In this document: positions 1 to 6,136 of the stretch, piece by piece | How positions within the stretch are numbered: the stretch's first letter is position 1 | Layout of the letters: each line of letters starts with the position of its first letter | NCBI GenBank assembly: GCA_025800435.1 | Contig: JAOXRV010000801.1 | Location: 1-16,917 of the forward strand | Length of the DNA: 16,917 nucleotides | Direction: 5' to 3' | Source of the DNA: Cellvibrionaceae bacterium | GTDB taxonomy: Bacteria > Pseudomonadota > Gammaproteobacteria > Pseudomonadales > Cellvibrionaceae | Program-made: the position numbers and the translations under genes | Notes under the pieces: generated by a model | The model's input: the letters and a program-made list of their open reading frames with translations, nothing else | Told to the model about the DNA's origin: nothing | The model's database searches: none

Positions 1-652
1 ATACCACCATCTCGCCGGACTGCCAGCCCGAGGTGCGCTGATCTAACTCTTCTAGGCCGGTGGAAAGGCCGGTGATATCACTTTCGGAGCGAAACAGCAG
101 GTCGATTTTTTCAACCGTGGTTTTAAGCAGATCATTGGCACCGATAAAGCCCCCCTCTTTGGGGCGCTCCTCGGCAATTTGGGCCACCTTGCGCTCGGCC
201 AGCTGCAATAGGTCGTCCGAATCCATCCCCGCCGGGGCCAGGCTGGAGCGGGAGATCTCACCGGCGGCGCCAATCAGCTGGCGCAGGGTGGAGCGCTCGC
301 GCACGATATGGGCGTAGGCGGCAATATTGGCGGCGCTGGCGGTATTGTTAACCAGCTCGGTCAGGTAGTGCAGGCCGCCACAGCGCTCCAACTCGTCATA
401 GCGCTCCAGCTCCTCGCCCACGGTAATAATATCCAGGGGTTTTTCGGCCGCCACCAGCTCGGACATGCGCAGGAAGATCAGCTTGTGCACTTCGCTGTAG
501 AAGTCTTTTTCGGCCAGAAGCTCGGCCACCGCATCGAATTTGAGGCTGTCTAGCAGCAGCCCGCCCAGCACCGCCTGTTCCGACTCCTGGGAGTGGGGCA
601 GTTCAACGGTTGCGGCTTGATCATTGCTGGGGCTGGGATAGCTTTCGGACAT
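1..652 (-). CDS. dnaB: Replicative DNA helicase DnaB (5' part, cut by window edge)
   Basis: Reading the minus strand from ATG at 652 gives an open frame of 217 residues that runs off the left edge without a stop. It starts MSESYPSPSND and contains the DnaB N-terminal hallmark PHSQESEQAVLGGLLLD (about residues 19-35), then GGLHYLTELVNNTASAANI and the helical linker. The last visible residues (TGLSTGLEELDQRTSGWQSGE) are the start of the RecA-like helicase domain, just before where Walker A should be. DnaB is the hexameric, ATP-driven helicase that unwinds DNA at the replication fork and recruits primase. No good Shine-Dalgarno precedes the ATG. In relatives dnaB directly follows rplI; here the hscC module lies between them on the other strand. 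Family identity is very clear; the ATPase motifs are outside the window. Confidence 0.96.
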   Translation of the reverse strand, partial: MSESYPSPSNDQAATVELPHSQESEQAVLGGLLLDSLKFDAVAELLAEKDFYSEVHKLIFLRMSELVAAEKPLDIITVGEELERYDELERCGGLHYLTELVNNTASAANIAAYAHIVRERSTLRQLIGAAGEISRSSLAPAGMDSDDLLQLAERKVAQIAEERPKEGGFIGANDLLKTTVEKIDLLFRSESDITGLSTGLEELDQRTSGWQSGEMVV

Positions 653-672
653 AGATTGCACGGTTTGGGGCG

Positions 673-701
673 GTTTTAATAGAGCCCCACAGTCTATGCA
701 A
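673..701 (-). promoter_or_regulatory. Candidate promoter for dnaB
   Basis: On the minus strand a TTGCAT -35 (696-701) is followed by a 17-bp spacer and TAAAAC (673-678) as -10. Both boxes match the sigma-70 consensus at 4 of 6. Transcription would start near 666, leaving a leader of only about 14 nt before the dnaB ATG. This is a sequence match only. Confidence 0.3.
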
Positions 702-756
702 AAAAAGGGATTTAAGCCACTTCTATTGGCCGGCCATCCGGTTATTTTACGACCAA

Positions 757-786
757 CTTCTAAGGTTCTACTGGCAACCCCACCAT
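757..786 (+). promoter_or_regulatory. Candidate heat-shock (sigma-32-like) promoter for hscC
   Basis: CTTCTAA (757-763), 14 bp, then CCCCACCAT (778-786). The sigma-32 consensus is roughly CTTGAAA, 11-16 bp, CCCCATNT, so the -35 matches 5 of 7 and the CCCCA core of the -10 is present. It lies about 90 bp upstream of the hscC start. HscC itself is not known to me as a standard heat-shock gene, so this is tentative. Confidence 0.25.
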
Positions 787-873
787 TCTTAAGCAGGAAT
801 TCGACTGGGCGCCCTAGAGGCCAACCAGGCTTGGTTTTATAGTGGCCGCTTTAGCGATCACAAGGACTTCAAA

Positions 874-2562
874 ATGGCCATCTTAGGGATTGATTTGGGC
901 ACGACCAATAGTGCCTGTGCCGTGTGGACCGACAAAGGCCCACAGCTAATACCCAACCGCCTGGGCCAGGAACTCACTCCCTCAGTGGTTCATATCGACA
1001 GCAGCGGTCAAATCAGTATCGGCAAAGTTGCCAAAGAACACCTCATCACCACCCCCGGCAACACCATCGCCTTTTTTAAGCGCCTGATGGGCAGCGAACA
1101 CAAGGTGCAATTGGGCGAGCAAATGCTCAGCGCCGAAGAATTGTCGGCACTGGTGCTCAAAGGCTTGAAGGAGGATGCCGAGACCCACCTGGGCGAAACA
1201 ATTGAAGAGGCGATTATTAGTGTGCCGGCCTATTTCAGTGGTGCCCAGCGCTTAGCCACAAAACAGGCCGGTGAGCTAGCCGGGCTGAAGGTGCGCCGCC
1301 TAATTAACGAACCCACCGCCGCTGCCCTGGCGTTTGGACTGCACCAAGAAAAAGAGGGTCACTTTCTAATTCTCGATATCGGCGGCGGCACCTTTGATGT
1401 GACCCTAATCGAGTACTTTGACGGCATAATGGAAGTACATGCTTCAGCCGGCGACAACCACCTGGGCGGCGAAGATTTTATCGACAACTGCATCCACGCC
1501 GCGCTTAAAGGTGCCGAATTAAAACCCGACAAAATCACCCCCAAAGAGCTCGAACTATTGCGCAATCAACTGGAGCTGGCCAAGTGCCAGCTGACACCCA
1601 GCTTTAATGAAACCATTGTGTTTCAAGGCAACGGCCAGAGCCACCAATTCCAATTTAACAACAACTGGTTTACCGATGCCTGCGCCAGCTTGCTGCTGCG
1701 CGCGCAACAACCCATCCGCCAAGCACTCAAAGACTCCGGCATTTTGGCCGCCAATATTAGCGAGGTAATTTTAGTCGGCGGCAGCAGCCGCCTGGCCCCC
1801 TTTCGCAGCTTGGTCGGTAAAATGCTGGGGCGCATCCCGGCCAGCCATATCAATCCGGACACCGCCATCGCGCTGGGCACAGCGGTGCAAGCTGGGCTAG
1901 TGGCCAAAGACCAGGCGCTGGATGATGTGGTGCTGACCGATGTCTCCCCTTACACACTGGGCATTGGCATTGTTAACCGCGACAACCCCAAGAAGGGCGA
2001 TTACTTTTTGCCAATTATTGAGCGCAACACGGTAATTCCCTGCAGCCGGGTGCAAAGCATTTGCACCGCCGCAGACAAACAGACCATAGTTCAAGCCGAT
2101 ATCTATCAGGGCGAGAGCCCCTACGTTACCAAAAATATTCAAGTCGGCAGTGTCAGCGCTGAGGTACCCAAGGGGCCAGCGGGCCAAGAATCTCTGGATG
2201 CGCGCATTAGTTATGATGTTAACGGCCTGATCGAAGTTGAACTCAAGGTTCATTCCACCGGCAAAACTGCCCGCACTGTCATCGAGCAGTTTAGCGGCCA
2301 GCTCAGCCAAGCGCAGGTAGACAACAGCCTGGCCAAACTGAGCAAACTTAAATTTCACCCTCGTGAACAGGAAGACAACCGCGAGCTGGTGGCCAGGGCC
2401 GAGCGCCTGTACGAATCTGAGCTGGGCTCACAGCGCGATTATATTTTGCAAATGCTGCGTCATTTTGAACAGGTACTGGAGAGCCAAGACCCGCTCAAAA
2501 TTGAGAAGGCCCGACAGGAGATTGACCAACAGCTGCAACAAATAGAGCGGCAAGGGCTATAG
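874..2562 (+). CDS. hscC: Hsp70-family chaperone HscC
   Basis: 562 residues, close to the HscC subfamily (about 556) and shorter than DnaK (about 638). Hsp70 ATPase motifs are intact: phosphate-1 GIDLGTTNSA (5-14), the VPAYF segment (117-121), phosphate-2 DIGGGTFDV (168-176), and the adenosine motif VGGSSRLAP (301-309). The hydrophobic interdomain linker follows at about 350-356 (DDVVLTD), then a substrate-binding beta domain and a short helical tail. The span from GGEDF (198-202) to VGGSSR is about 40 residues shorter than in DnaK, which fits the HscC deletion in ATPase subdomain IIB. AAGGA lies 7 nt before the ATG. It is a cytosolic ATP-dependent chaperone; its clients cannot be read from the sequence. 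The next gene, 2 nt downstream, encodes a J-like protein, echoing E. coli where hscC lies beside djl genes. The pair sits inverted between rplI and dnaB. Confidence 0.93.
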   Translation: MAILGIDLGTTNSACAVWTDKGPQLIPNRLGQELTPSVVHIDSSGQISIGKVAKEHLITTPGNTIAFFKRLMGSEHKVQLGEQMLSAEELSALVLKGLKEDAETHLGETIEEAIISVPAYFSGAQRLATKQAGELAGLKVRRLINEPTAAALAFGLHQEKEGHFLILDIGGGTFDVTLIEYFDGIMEVHASAGDNHLGGEDFIDNCIHAALKGAELKPDKITPKELELLRNQLELAKCQLTPSFNETIVFQGNGQSHQFQFNNNWFTDACASLLLRAQQPIRQALKDSGILAANISEVILVGGSSRLAPFRSLVGKMLGRIPASHINPDTAIALGTAVQAGLVAKDQALDDVVLTDVSPYTLGIGIVNRDNPKKGDYFLPIIERNTVIPCSRVQSICTAADKQTIVQADIYQGESPYVTKNIQVGSVSAEVPKGPAGQESLDARISYDVNGLIEVELKVHSTGKTARTVIEQFSGQLSQAQVDNSLAKLSKLKFHPREQEDNRELVARAERLYESELGSQRDYILQMLRHFEQVLESQDPLKIEKARQEIDQQLQQIERQGL

Positions 2563-2564
2563 CC

Positions 2565-3710
2565 ATGGGCTTGTTACAGCTACCAGCAGGGGCCGGCTTG
2601 CGCGATATCAAGCGGGCCTATGCCAAGATTTTAAAAACCATTGACAGTGAGACAGAGGCGGATAAATTTCAGGCCTTACGCGACGAGTACGAGCAGGCTA
2701 TTTATTGGGCCAAACATGGGCAACAAAGCGATTACAACACCGGCATCAATGCTAGCTTCGCCACTGAGCCCGAACCTGAGCCCGAACCTGAGCCCGAGCC
2801 TGAGCCTGAGCCAGAAGCAGAACCCGAGCTAAACCCAGATCTAACACAGACCCAAGAAGAGCCAGAACCGCGGATTCCACTGCTGCACACAACCGTCGAG
2901 GAAGTAGCGAAGACCGAGACAAAAACAAAGCCTATAGCACCACCTGAAATCAGTATCGTGGTGGAAAAGTTTCGGCGCGTTATCAACACCCAGCACGCCA
3001 AACGCCAAGCTGCCGACTGGGATATTATTGACTCGCGCACCCTATGCCAACACCCCGACTACCAGCAGGCACTGAGCGAGCAGGTTTGGCAAATTGTATG
3101 CGAATCTCAGGATCAAGCAGTCAACTGCAGGCCCCTAATTAGCAGAGTCGAGCTAAGTCAGTTAAACCAATTGTTTCTGTGGTCAACGTTTCTGCCAGAC
3201 CCTATGCTCGACCCCAAACACCCAGTGCAATATATCTACGAGCAGCTGCAAACTATCGGCCAAGCAGAGCTAAACAAATCTAACAGCCTCTACGCCGATT
3301 GGGGCAGCGAAGTAGAATTACTGCACCGCCAAGCACGTGAGTTAAAGCCAAACCCACTGCTGCCGATTGGCTTACTTGCGGCTTATATAGGCGCACTTAT
3401 ACTGCCCCATTACCTCGGCTTAACACAGGGTATCGCTTGGCAAGACCTACTGCTTTTTGGCTCTACCAGCCTGCTGTTTTGGTGCTTGCGACACGTTATT
3501 TACGGGCGCTATTTAAAAGTAAAAGCGGCAATCAAAAAAGCCGAAAAGGCAGAGAAAACACAAGCCAAAACCGGTATCGACTGGGGCAGCCTCTGGTTTG
3601 TTTTCTGGGTGGTAGTGATCGTCGCTGGCGTGGCTACTGGTTTTTTCAGCCCCGCAATTATCGGCATTTGGGCTTTAGCATTTTTTATACGCTGGCTATT
3701 TTCGAAATAG
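2565..3710 (+). CDS. Membrane-anchored J-domain-like protein lacking HPD, partner of HscC
   Basis: 381 residues, starting 2 nt after the hscC stop, so translation is probably coupled. The N-terminus (MGLLQLPAGAGLRDIKRAYAK, then FQALRDEYEQAI at about 35-46) has the helix I-II and helix III pattern of a J domain. The loop that should hold HPD instead reads KTIDSETEAD (25-34), so the catalytic triad is missing. Residues about 68-83 are eight Glu-Pro repeats, followed by an acidic, probably disordered linker. A soluble segment follows (about 130-260), then hydrophobic stretches at about 265-285, 291-312 and 343-375 that look like three or four membrane helices. A Lys-rich stretch (KAAIKKAEKAEK) lies between them. 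E. coli DjlB/DjlC, tail-anchored J proteins that work with HscC, are the nearest known analogues. The inferred role is tethering or regulating HscC at the membrane. J-family assignment is fairly safe; the activity is not. Confidence 0.75.
   Translation: MGLLQLPAGAGLRDIKRAYAKILKTIDSETEADKFQALRDEYEQAIYWAKHGQQSDYNTGINASFATEPEPEPEPEPEPEPEPEAEPELNPDLTQTQEEPEPRIPLLHTTVEEVAKTETKTKPIAPPEISIVVEKFRRVINTQHAKRQAADWDIIDSRTLCQHPDYQQALSEQVWQIVCESQDQAVNCRPLISRVELSQLNQLFLWSTFLPDPMLDPKHPVQYIYEQLQTIGQAELNKSNSLYADWGSEVELLHRQARELKPNPLLPIGLLAAYIGALILPHYLGLTQGIAWQDLLLFGSTSLLFWCLRHVIYGRYLKVKAAIKKAEKAEKTQAKTGIDWGSLWFVFWVVVIVAGVATGFFSPAIIGIWALAFFIRWLFSK
2766..2813 (+). repeat. Hexanucleotide tandem repeat coding Glu-Pro x8
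   Basis: Eight in-frame hexamers GARCCN (GAGCCC, GAACCT, GAGCCC, GAACCT, GAGCCC, GAGCCT, GAGCCT, GAGCCA), continuing in degenerate form to about 2828. The first four units form two copies of a 12-mer. Because the unit is 6 bp, slippage would change linker length without breaking the reading frame. Confidence 0.9.
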
Positions 3711-3733
3711 CTTCTCGCCAAACACCAACCACA

Positions 3734-3772
3734 AAAAAAGCCCGCCTAGACAAAACCTGGGCGGGCTTTTTT
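3734..3772. terminator. Bidirectional Rho-independent terminator
   Basis: A perfect GCCCGCC/GGCGGGC stem (3740-3746 with 3760-3766) is flanked by an A tract on the left and a T tract on the right, so it can end transcription from both sides. It lies between the convergent J-like gene and rplI. Confidence 0.93.
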
Positions 3773-3804
3773 ACTGCCATGCAGTAACGACTACTCAGCA
3801 ACCC

Positions 3805-4251
3805 TTATTCAGGAATTACGTTCAGAGTAATCGCCTGGGTTACTTCGGCGTGCAGCTGAATATCAATCTGGTATTCACCTACTTCGCGCAGTACACCTTC
3901 GGGCAGTTTAACTTCAGACTTGGCCACTTCAGTGCCAGCCTTGGAAACCGCATCGGCGATGTCGCGAGTACCGATAGAACCAAACAACTTACCTTCGTCA
4001 CCAGCGTTGGCTTCGATGGTAACCACCAGCTCGTTAAGCTTCTCAGCGCGCGCTTCAGCGGCGGCTTTCTTCTCAGCGGCGGCAGCTTCCAACTCGGCGC
4101 GACGCGCTTCGAAGTCAGCAATGTTTTCTTTGGTGGCAGGTACAGCTTTACCCTGTGGTACCAGGTAGTTGCGGCCAAAACCGGCTTTAACATCAACGCG
4201 GTCGCCGATACCACCTAGCTTACCTACTTTTTCGAGCAGAATAACTTCCAT
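3805..4251 (-). CDS. rplI: 50S ribosomal protein L9
   Basis: 148 residues, the standard L9 length. The N-terminal RNA-binding domain is unmistakable (MEVILLEKVGKLGGIGD, then VKAGFGRNYLVPQGKA). A long charged helix rich in Ala, Glu and Lys follows (about 45-75), then the C-terminal domain (LFGSIGTRDIADAV, VKLPEGVLREVGEY). L9 binds 23S rRNA near the L1 stalk base and helps maintain reading frame. AGAGGG precedes the ATG at a normal distance. It is the last gene of the rpsF operon, 28 nt after the DUF2232 gene, and ends at the bidirectional terminator shared with the hscC module. Confidence 0.98.
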   Translation of the reverse strand: MEVILLEKVGKLGGIGDRVDVKAGFGRNYLVPQGKAVPATKENIADFEARRAELEAAAAEKKAAAEARAEKLNELVVTIEANAGDEGKLFGSIGTRDIADAVSKAGTEVAKSEVKLPEGVLREVGEYQIDIQLHAEVTQAITLNVIPE

Positions 4252-4279
4252 CTCGTTTACCCTCTTTTGTTAGGGGTGC

Positions 4280-5134
4280 CTAGCTGTTTTGAGCCAGGCG
4301 CCCACGAAAATCAAACCACGAATCCAGAACCGCGATGGCCACCAGCGCCAGTGCGATCGGGCTTGCGAAGACCAGTGCAAAATACATCAGCACTAGCCAC
4401 TGCACACCCATTTGCCTTTGTTTAATCAGGCAGTGCACAACGGCGATACCAACCAGCAACAGAGGAAAGGCGAATAGATTGGCCCAGATACCGTAATCGC
4501 CGCCCTTGCTAAAGCAATAGGCTGCGCTGGCCAGGCAAATCAATACGCTGCCGCGGCCGATACGCAGTTGGTGAAACTCCTGCTGAAAACCACCGGGGTT
4601 GTACAACAGGGCCTGCCACCAGCGCGCCAACAATAGGCTGGCGATACTGCTCAGGGCCAGCACATAGGCAATTAAGCCCAGTGCAAACAGCTGGCCCGGG
4701 GCGGCGAGGGTTTGTCCCTCTGGCCCCTGGGCCTGTATTTCCTCAAATAAGTTTCCGAGCACTTCGACCAAACCGGTCACCGGGTCGGGCACCACTTGGC
4801 CCAGCACTAAGCTGGCGCCAGAGGCCAGTGCCACCATCCCCATCACGGCTGCCGCCCAGGAAACAGTGCGGCGCAACAACAGCGCAACCGCAAACACCAA
4901 CAACACGCTAATAAGCGAAACCAGGGCCATTAAGGGCCCAAGCTCACTGACAAGCAATGCCGTCAGCGCTGGTAATATCGCCACCAACAGTATTAAAGTA
5001 CCGTCGTTGGCGCCGCGGCGCAGTGTGACTAAAGCCACAGCGGCCGGGCTAATCAGTGGAAACCAGCTCCCGATAAGAGCTACCACTGCCGCCTGCACGC
5101 GGCCTCGCATAATAAAATCAGCTAGGGCGCGCAC
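4280..5134 (-). CDS. DUF2232-type integral membrane protein in the rpsF operon
   Basis: 284 residues starting with GTG at 5134 (MRALADFIMRGRVQAA), 8 nt after the rpsR stop, with AAGAAG just upstream. The chain is mostly hydrophobic, with about seven or eight predicted membrane helices (for example at about 12-35, 45-65, 67-85, 90-112, 150-175, 196-213 and 217-275). A short amphipathic segment around residues 125-140 contains GLVEVLGNLFEEI. A membrane protein of this type between rpsR and rplI is known from Pseudomonas (the PA4933 position), which supports the start and the assignment. No catalytic motif is visible and the function is unknown. Co-transcription with ribosomal protein genes is conserved in related genomes, but no role in translation can be inferred from that alone. 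Confidence 0.85.
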   Translation of the reverse strand: MRALADFIMRGRVQAAVVALIGSWFPLISPAAVALVTLRRGANDGTLILLVAILPALTALLVSELGPLMALVSLISVLLVFAVALLLRRTVSWAAAVMGMVALASGASLVLGQVVPDPVTGLVEVLGNLFEEIQAQGPEGQTLAAPGQLFALGLIAYVLALSSIASLLLARWWQALLYNPGGFQQEFHQLRIGRGSVLICLASAAYCFSKGGDYGIWANLFAFPLLLVGIAVVHCLIKQRQMGVQWLVLMYFALVFASPIALALVAIAVLDSWFDFRGRLAQNS

Positions 5135-5142
5135 AGGGCTTC

Positions 5143-5370
5143 TTATTCGTGACTATCGGTGTAAGGCAGCAGGGCCAGGTAGCGGGCGCGCTTGATAGCG
5201 CTGGCCAGCTGACGCTGATACTTGGCCTTGGTACCGGTAATACGGCTTGGAACAATCTTGCCAGTCTCAGAGACGTAGGCTTTGAGAGTATCCAAATCTT
5301 TATAGTCGATCTGCTTAACGCCTTCGGCGCTAAAACGGCAGAACTTACGACGACGGAAAAAACGTGCCAT
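5143..5370 (-). CDS. rpsR: 30S ribosomal protein S18
   Basis: 75 residues, full length. It begins MARFFRRRKFCRFSAEGVK and carries the S18 core IDYKDLDTLKAYVSETGKI, then PSRITGTKAKYQRQLASAIKRARYLALLPY. S18 binds the 30S platform as a heterodimer with S6, whose gene lies immediately upstream, 12 nt away. The Shine-Dalgarno AAGGAG overlaps the rpsF stop codon region (TAAGGAG), indicating coupled translation. The S6:S18 complex is the known ligand of the leader hairpin in front of rpsF. Confidence 0.99.
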   Translation of the reverse strand: MARFFRRRKFCRFSAEGVKQIDYKDLDTLKAYVSETGKIVPSRITGTKAKYQRQLASAIKRARYLALLPYTDSHE

Positions 5371-5382
5371 GATTCAGTCTCC

Positions 5383-5844
5383 TTATTCTTCGCCGGCAGC
5401 TTCGCCAGCTTCTTCAGCGGCGGGCTTTTCAGCAGCTTCGGGGGCGGGCTTTTCGGCGCGCTCTTCACGACGGTCGTCGCGACGCTCACGCTGCTCACCG
5501 CGTGGCTTGCGCTCACGCTGCTCTTTATCGGCTTTAGCGATAGGAGATTCTGCAGTAACGGCTTCGTCGGTGCGAATAACCATGTTGCGCAGAACCGCAT
5601 CGTTGTAGCGGAAGTTAGTGGTCAGCTCTTCCAACGCCGCTTCACCACACTCTACGTTCATCAGTACGTAGTGAGCCTTGTGAATCTTGTTGATGGAGTA
5701 AGCTAACTGGCGACGGCCCCAGTCTTCCAAGCGGTGTACCTTACCGCCATCGGCTTCGATGGTGGCAGTGTAACGCTCGACCATGCCGGGTACCTGCTCG
5801 CTCTGGTCTGGATGAACCAGAAATACAATTTCGTAATGACGCAT
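5383..5844 (-). CDS. rpsF: 30S ribosomal protein S6, with long charged C-terminal tail
   Basis: 153 residues against about 130-135 in E. coli. Residues 1-95 are canonical S6 (MRHYEIVFLVHPDQSEQVPGM, RLEDWGRRQLAYSINK, AHYVLMNVE, FRYNDAVLRNMVIRT). The remaining roughly 50 residues are low complexity, first Arg/Glu-rich (about 110-130) and then Glu/Ala/Pro-rich, ending AGEE. In E. coli RimK adds glutamates to the S6 C-terminus, and the Glu-Glu end here would fit the same modification. AAGGAG lies 5 nt before the ATG. It is the first gene of the operon rpsF-rpsR-DUF2232-rplI, behind a strong promoter (5984-6012) and an autoregulatory-looking hairpin (5865-5894). Confidence 0.98.
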   Translation of the reverse strand: MRHYEIVFLVHPDQSEQVPGMVERYTATIEADGGKVHRLEDWGRRQLAYSINKIHKAHYVLMNVECGEAALEELTTNFRYNDAVLRNMVIRTDEAVTAESPIAKADKEQRERKPRGEQRERRDDRREERAEKPAPEAAEKPAAEEAGEAAGEE

Positions 5845-5864
5845 AGTTGCTCCTTACGGGTTAA

Positions 5865-5894
5865 GCCTGCCATGGGTGAAAACCCCGGTCAGGC
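5865..5894 (-). ncRNA. S6:S18-type ribosomal leader hairpin
   Basis: In the rpsF leader, minus strand, GCCTG pairs with CAGGC and encloses an inner GGGT/ACCC stem with a TTTC loop. An unpaired ACCG on the 5' side lies opposite ATGG on the 3' side. The known S6:S18 leader motif is a stem-loop with a bulged CCG that imitates the S6:S18 site in 16S rRNA helix 22. Position (just before the rpsF Shine-Dalgarno), shape and the CCG all fit. Confidence 0.7.
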
Positions 5895-5983
5895 AAGGAG
5901 GCGGCCATATTTTCATTGTGGATCAATAACTTAGCTAAAAGCACCGAACCACTACCCCTGGCCAGACAATTAAGGGGCGCGAA

Positions 5984-6012
5984 ATTATATGCAAAGCCCC
6001 AACAAAGATCAA
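5984..6012 (-). promoter_or_regulatory. Promoter of the rpsF operon
   Basis: On the minus strand TTGATC (6007-6012), 17 bp, then a perfect TATAAT (5984-5989). The following discriminator TTCGCGCCCC is GC-rich, typical of growth-rate and stringently controlled promoters of the translation apparatus. Transcription would start near 5977, giving a leader of about 130 nt. Confidence 0.8.
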
Positions 6013-6019
6013 ACATTAA

Positions 6020-6080
6020 CCCCCGCTTAGCCCCAGCGGCCAATGGCGGGGGCCGCTATCTGGGCAAATGACGCCCCCGC
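6020..6080. repeat. Overlapping inverted repeats between rpsF and the serine hydrolase gene
   Basis: AGCGGCC (6035-6041) pairs with GGCCGCT (6051-6057), extended by GCCC (6030-6033) with GGGC (6062-6065). A competing stem joins CCCCCGC (6020-6026) with GCGGGGG (6046-6052), and a second CCCCCGC lies at 6074-6080. It sits just upstream of the rpsF -35 and before the serine hydrolase start. Function unknown. Confidence 0.55.
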
Positions 6081-6136
6081 CTCGATCCGCTAAGATTGGC
6101 GGCTGGACAACCACCACAACAGCAAGAGATGCGACC

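Noticed and set aside
1897..2358. 153-codon open frame on the minus strand inside hscC
   Set aside because: Antisense shadow of a well-conserved Hsp70 gene; no ribosome site and no recognisable protein features.
2732..3040. Minus-strand open frame with a Ser-Gly repeat
   Set aside because: The repeat is the mirror of the Glu-Pro hexamers of the J-like gene; nothing else supports it.
5118..5600. 160-codon minus-strand frame across rpsR and rpsF
   Set aside because: It is an out-of-frame reading of two certain ribosomal protein genes, with their biased composition keeping it open.
6068..6136. Upstream start of the serine hydrolase at 6068
   Set aside because: It adds a Pro/Thr-rich stretch before the signal anchor and has no ribosome site; ATG 6137 fits membrane-anchor logic better.
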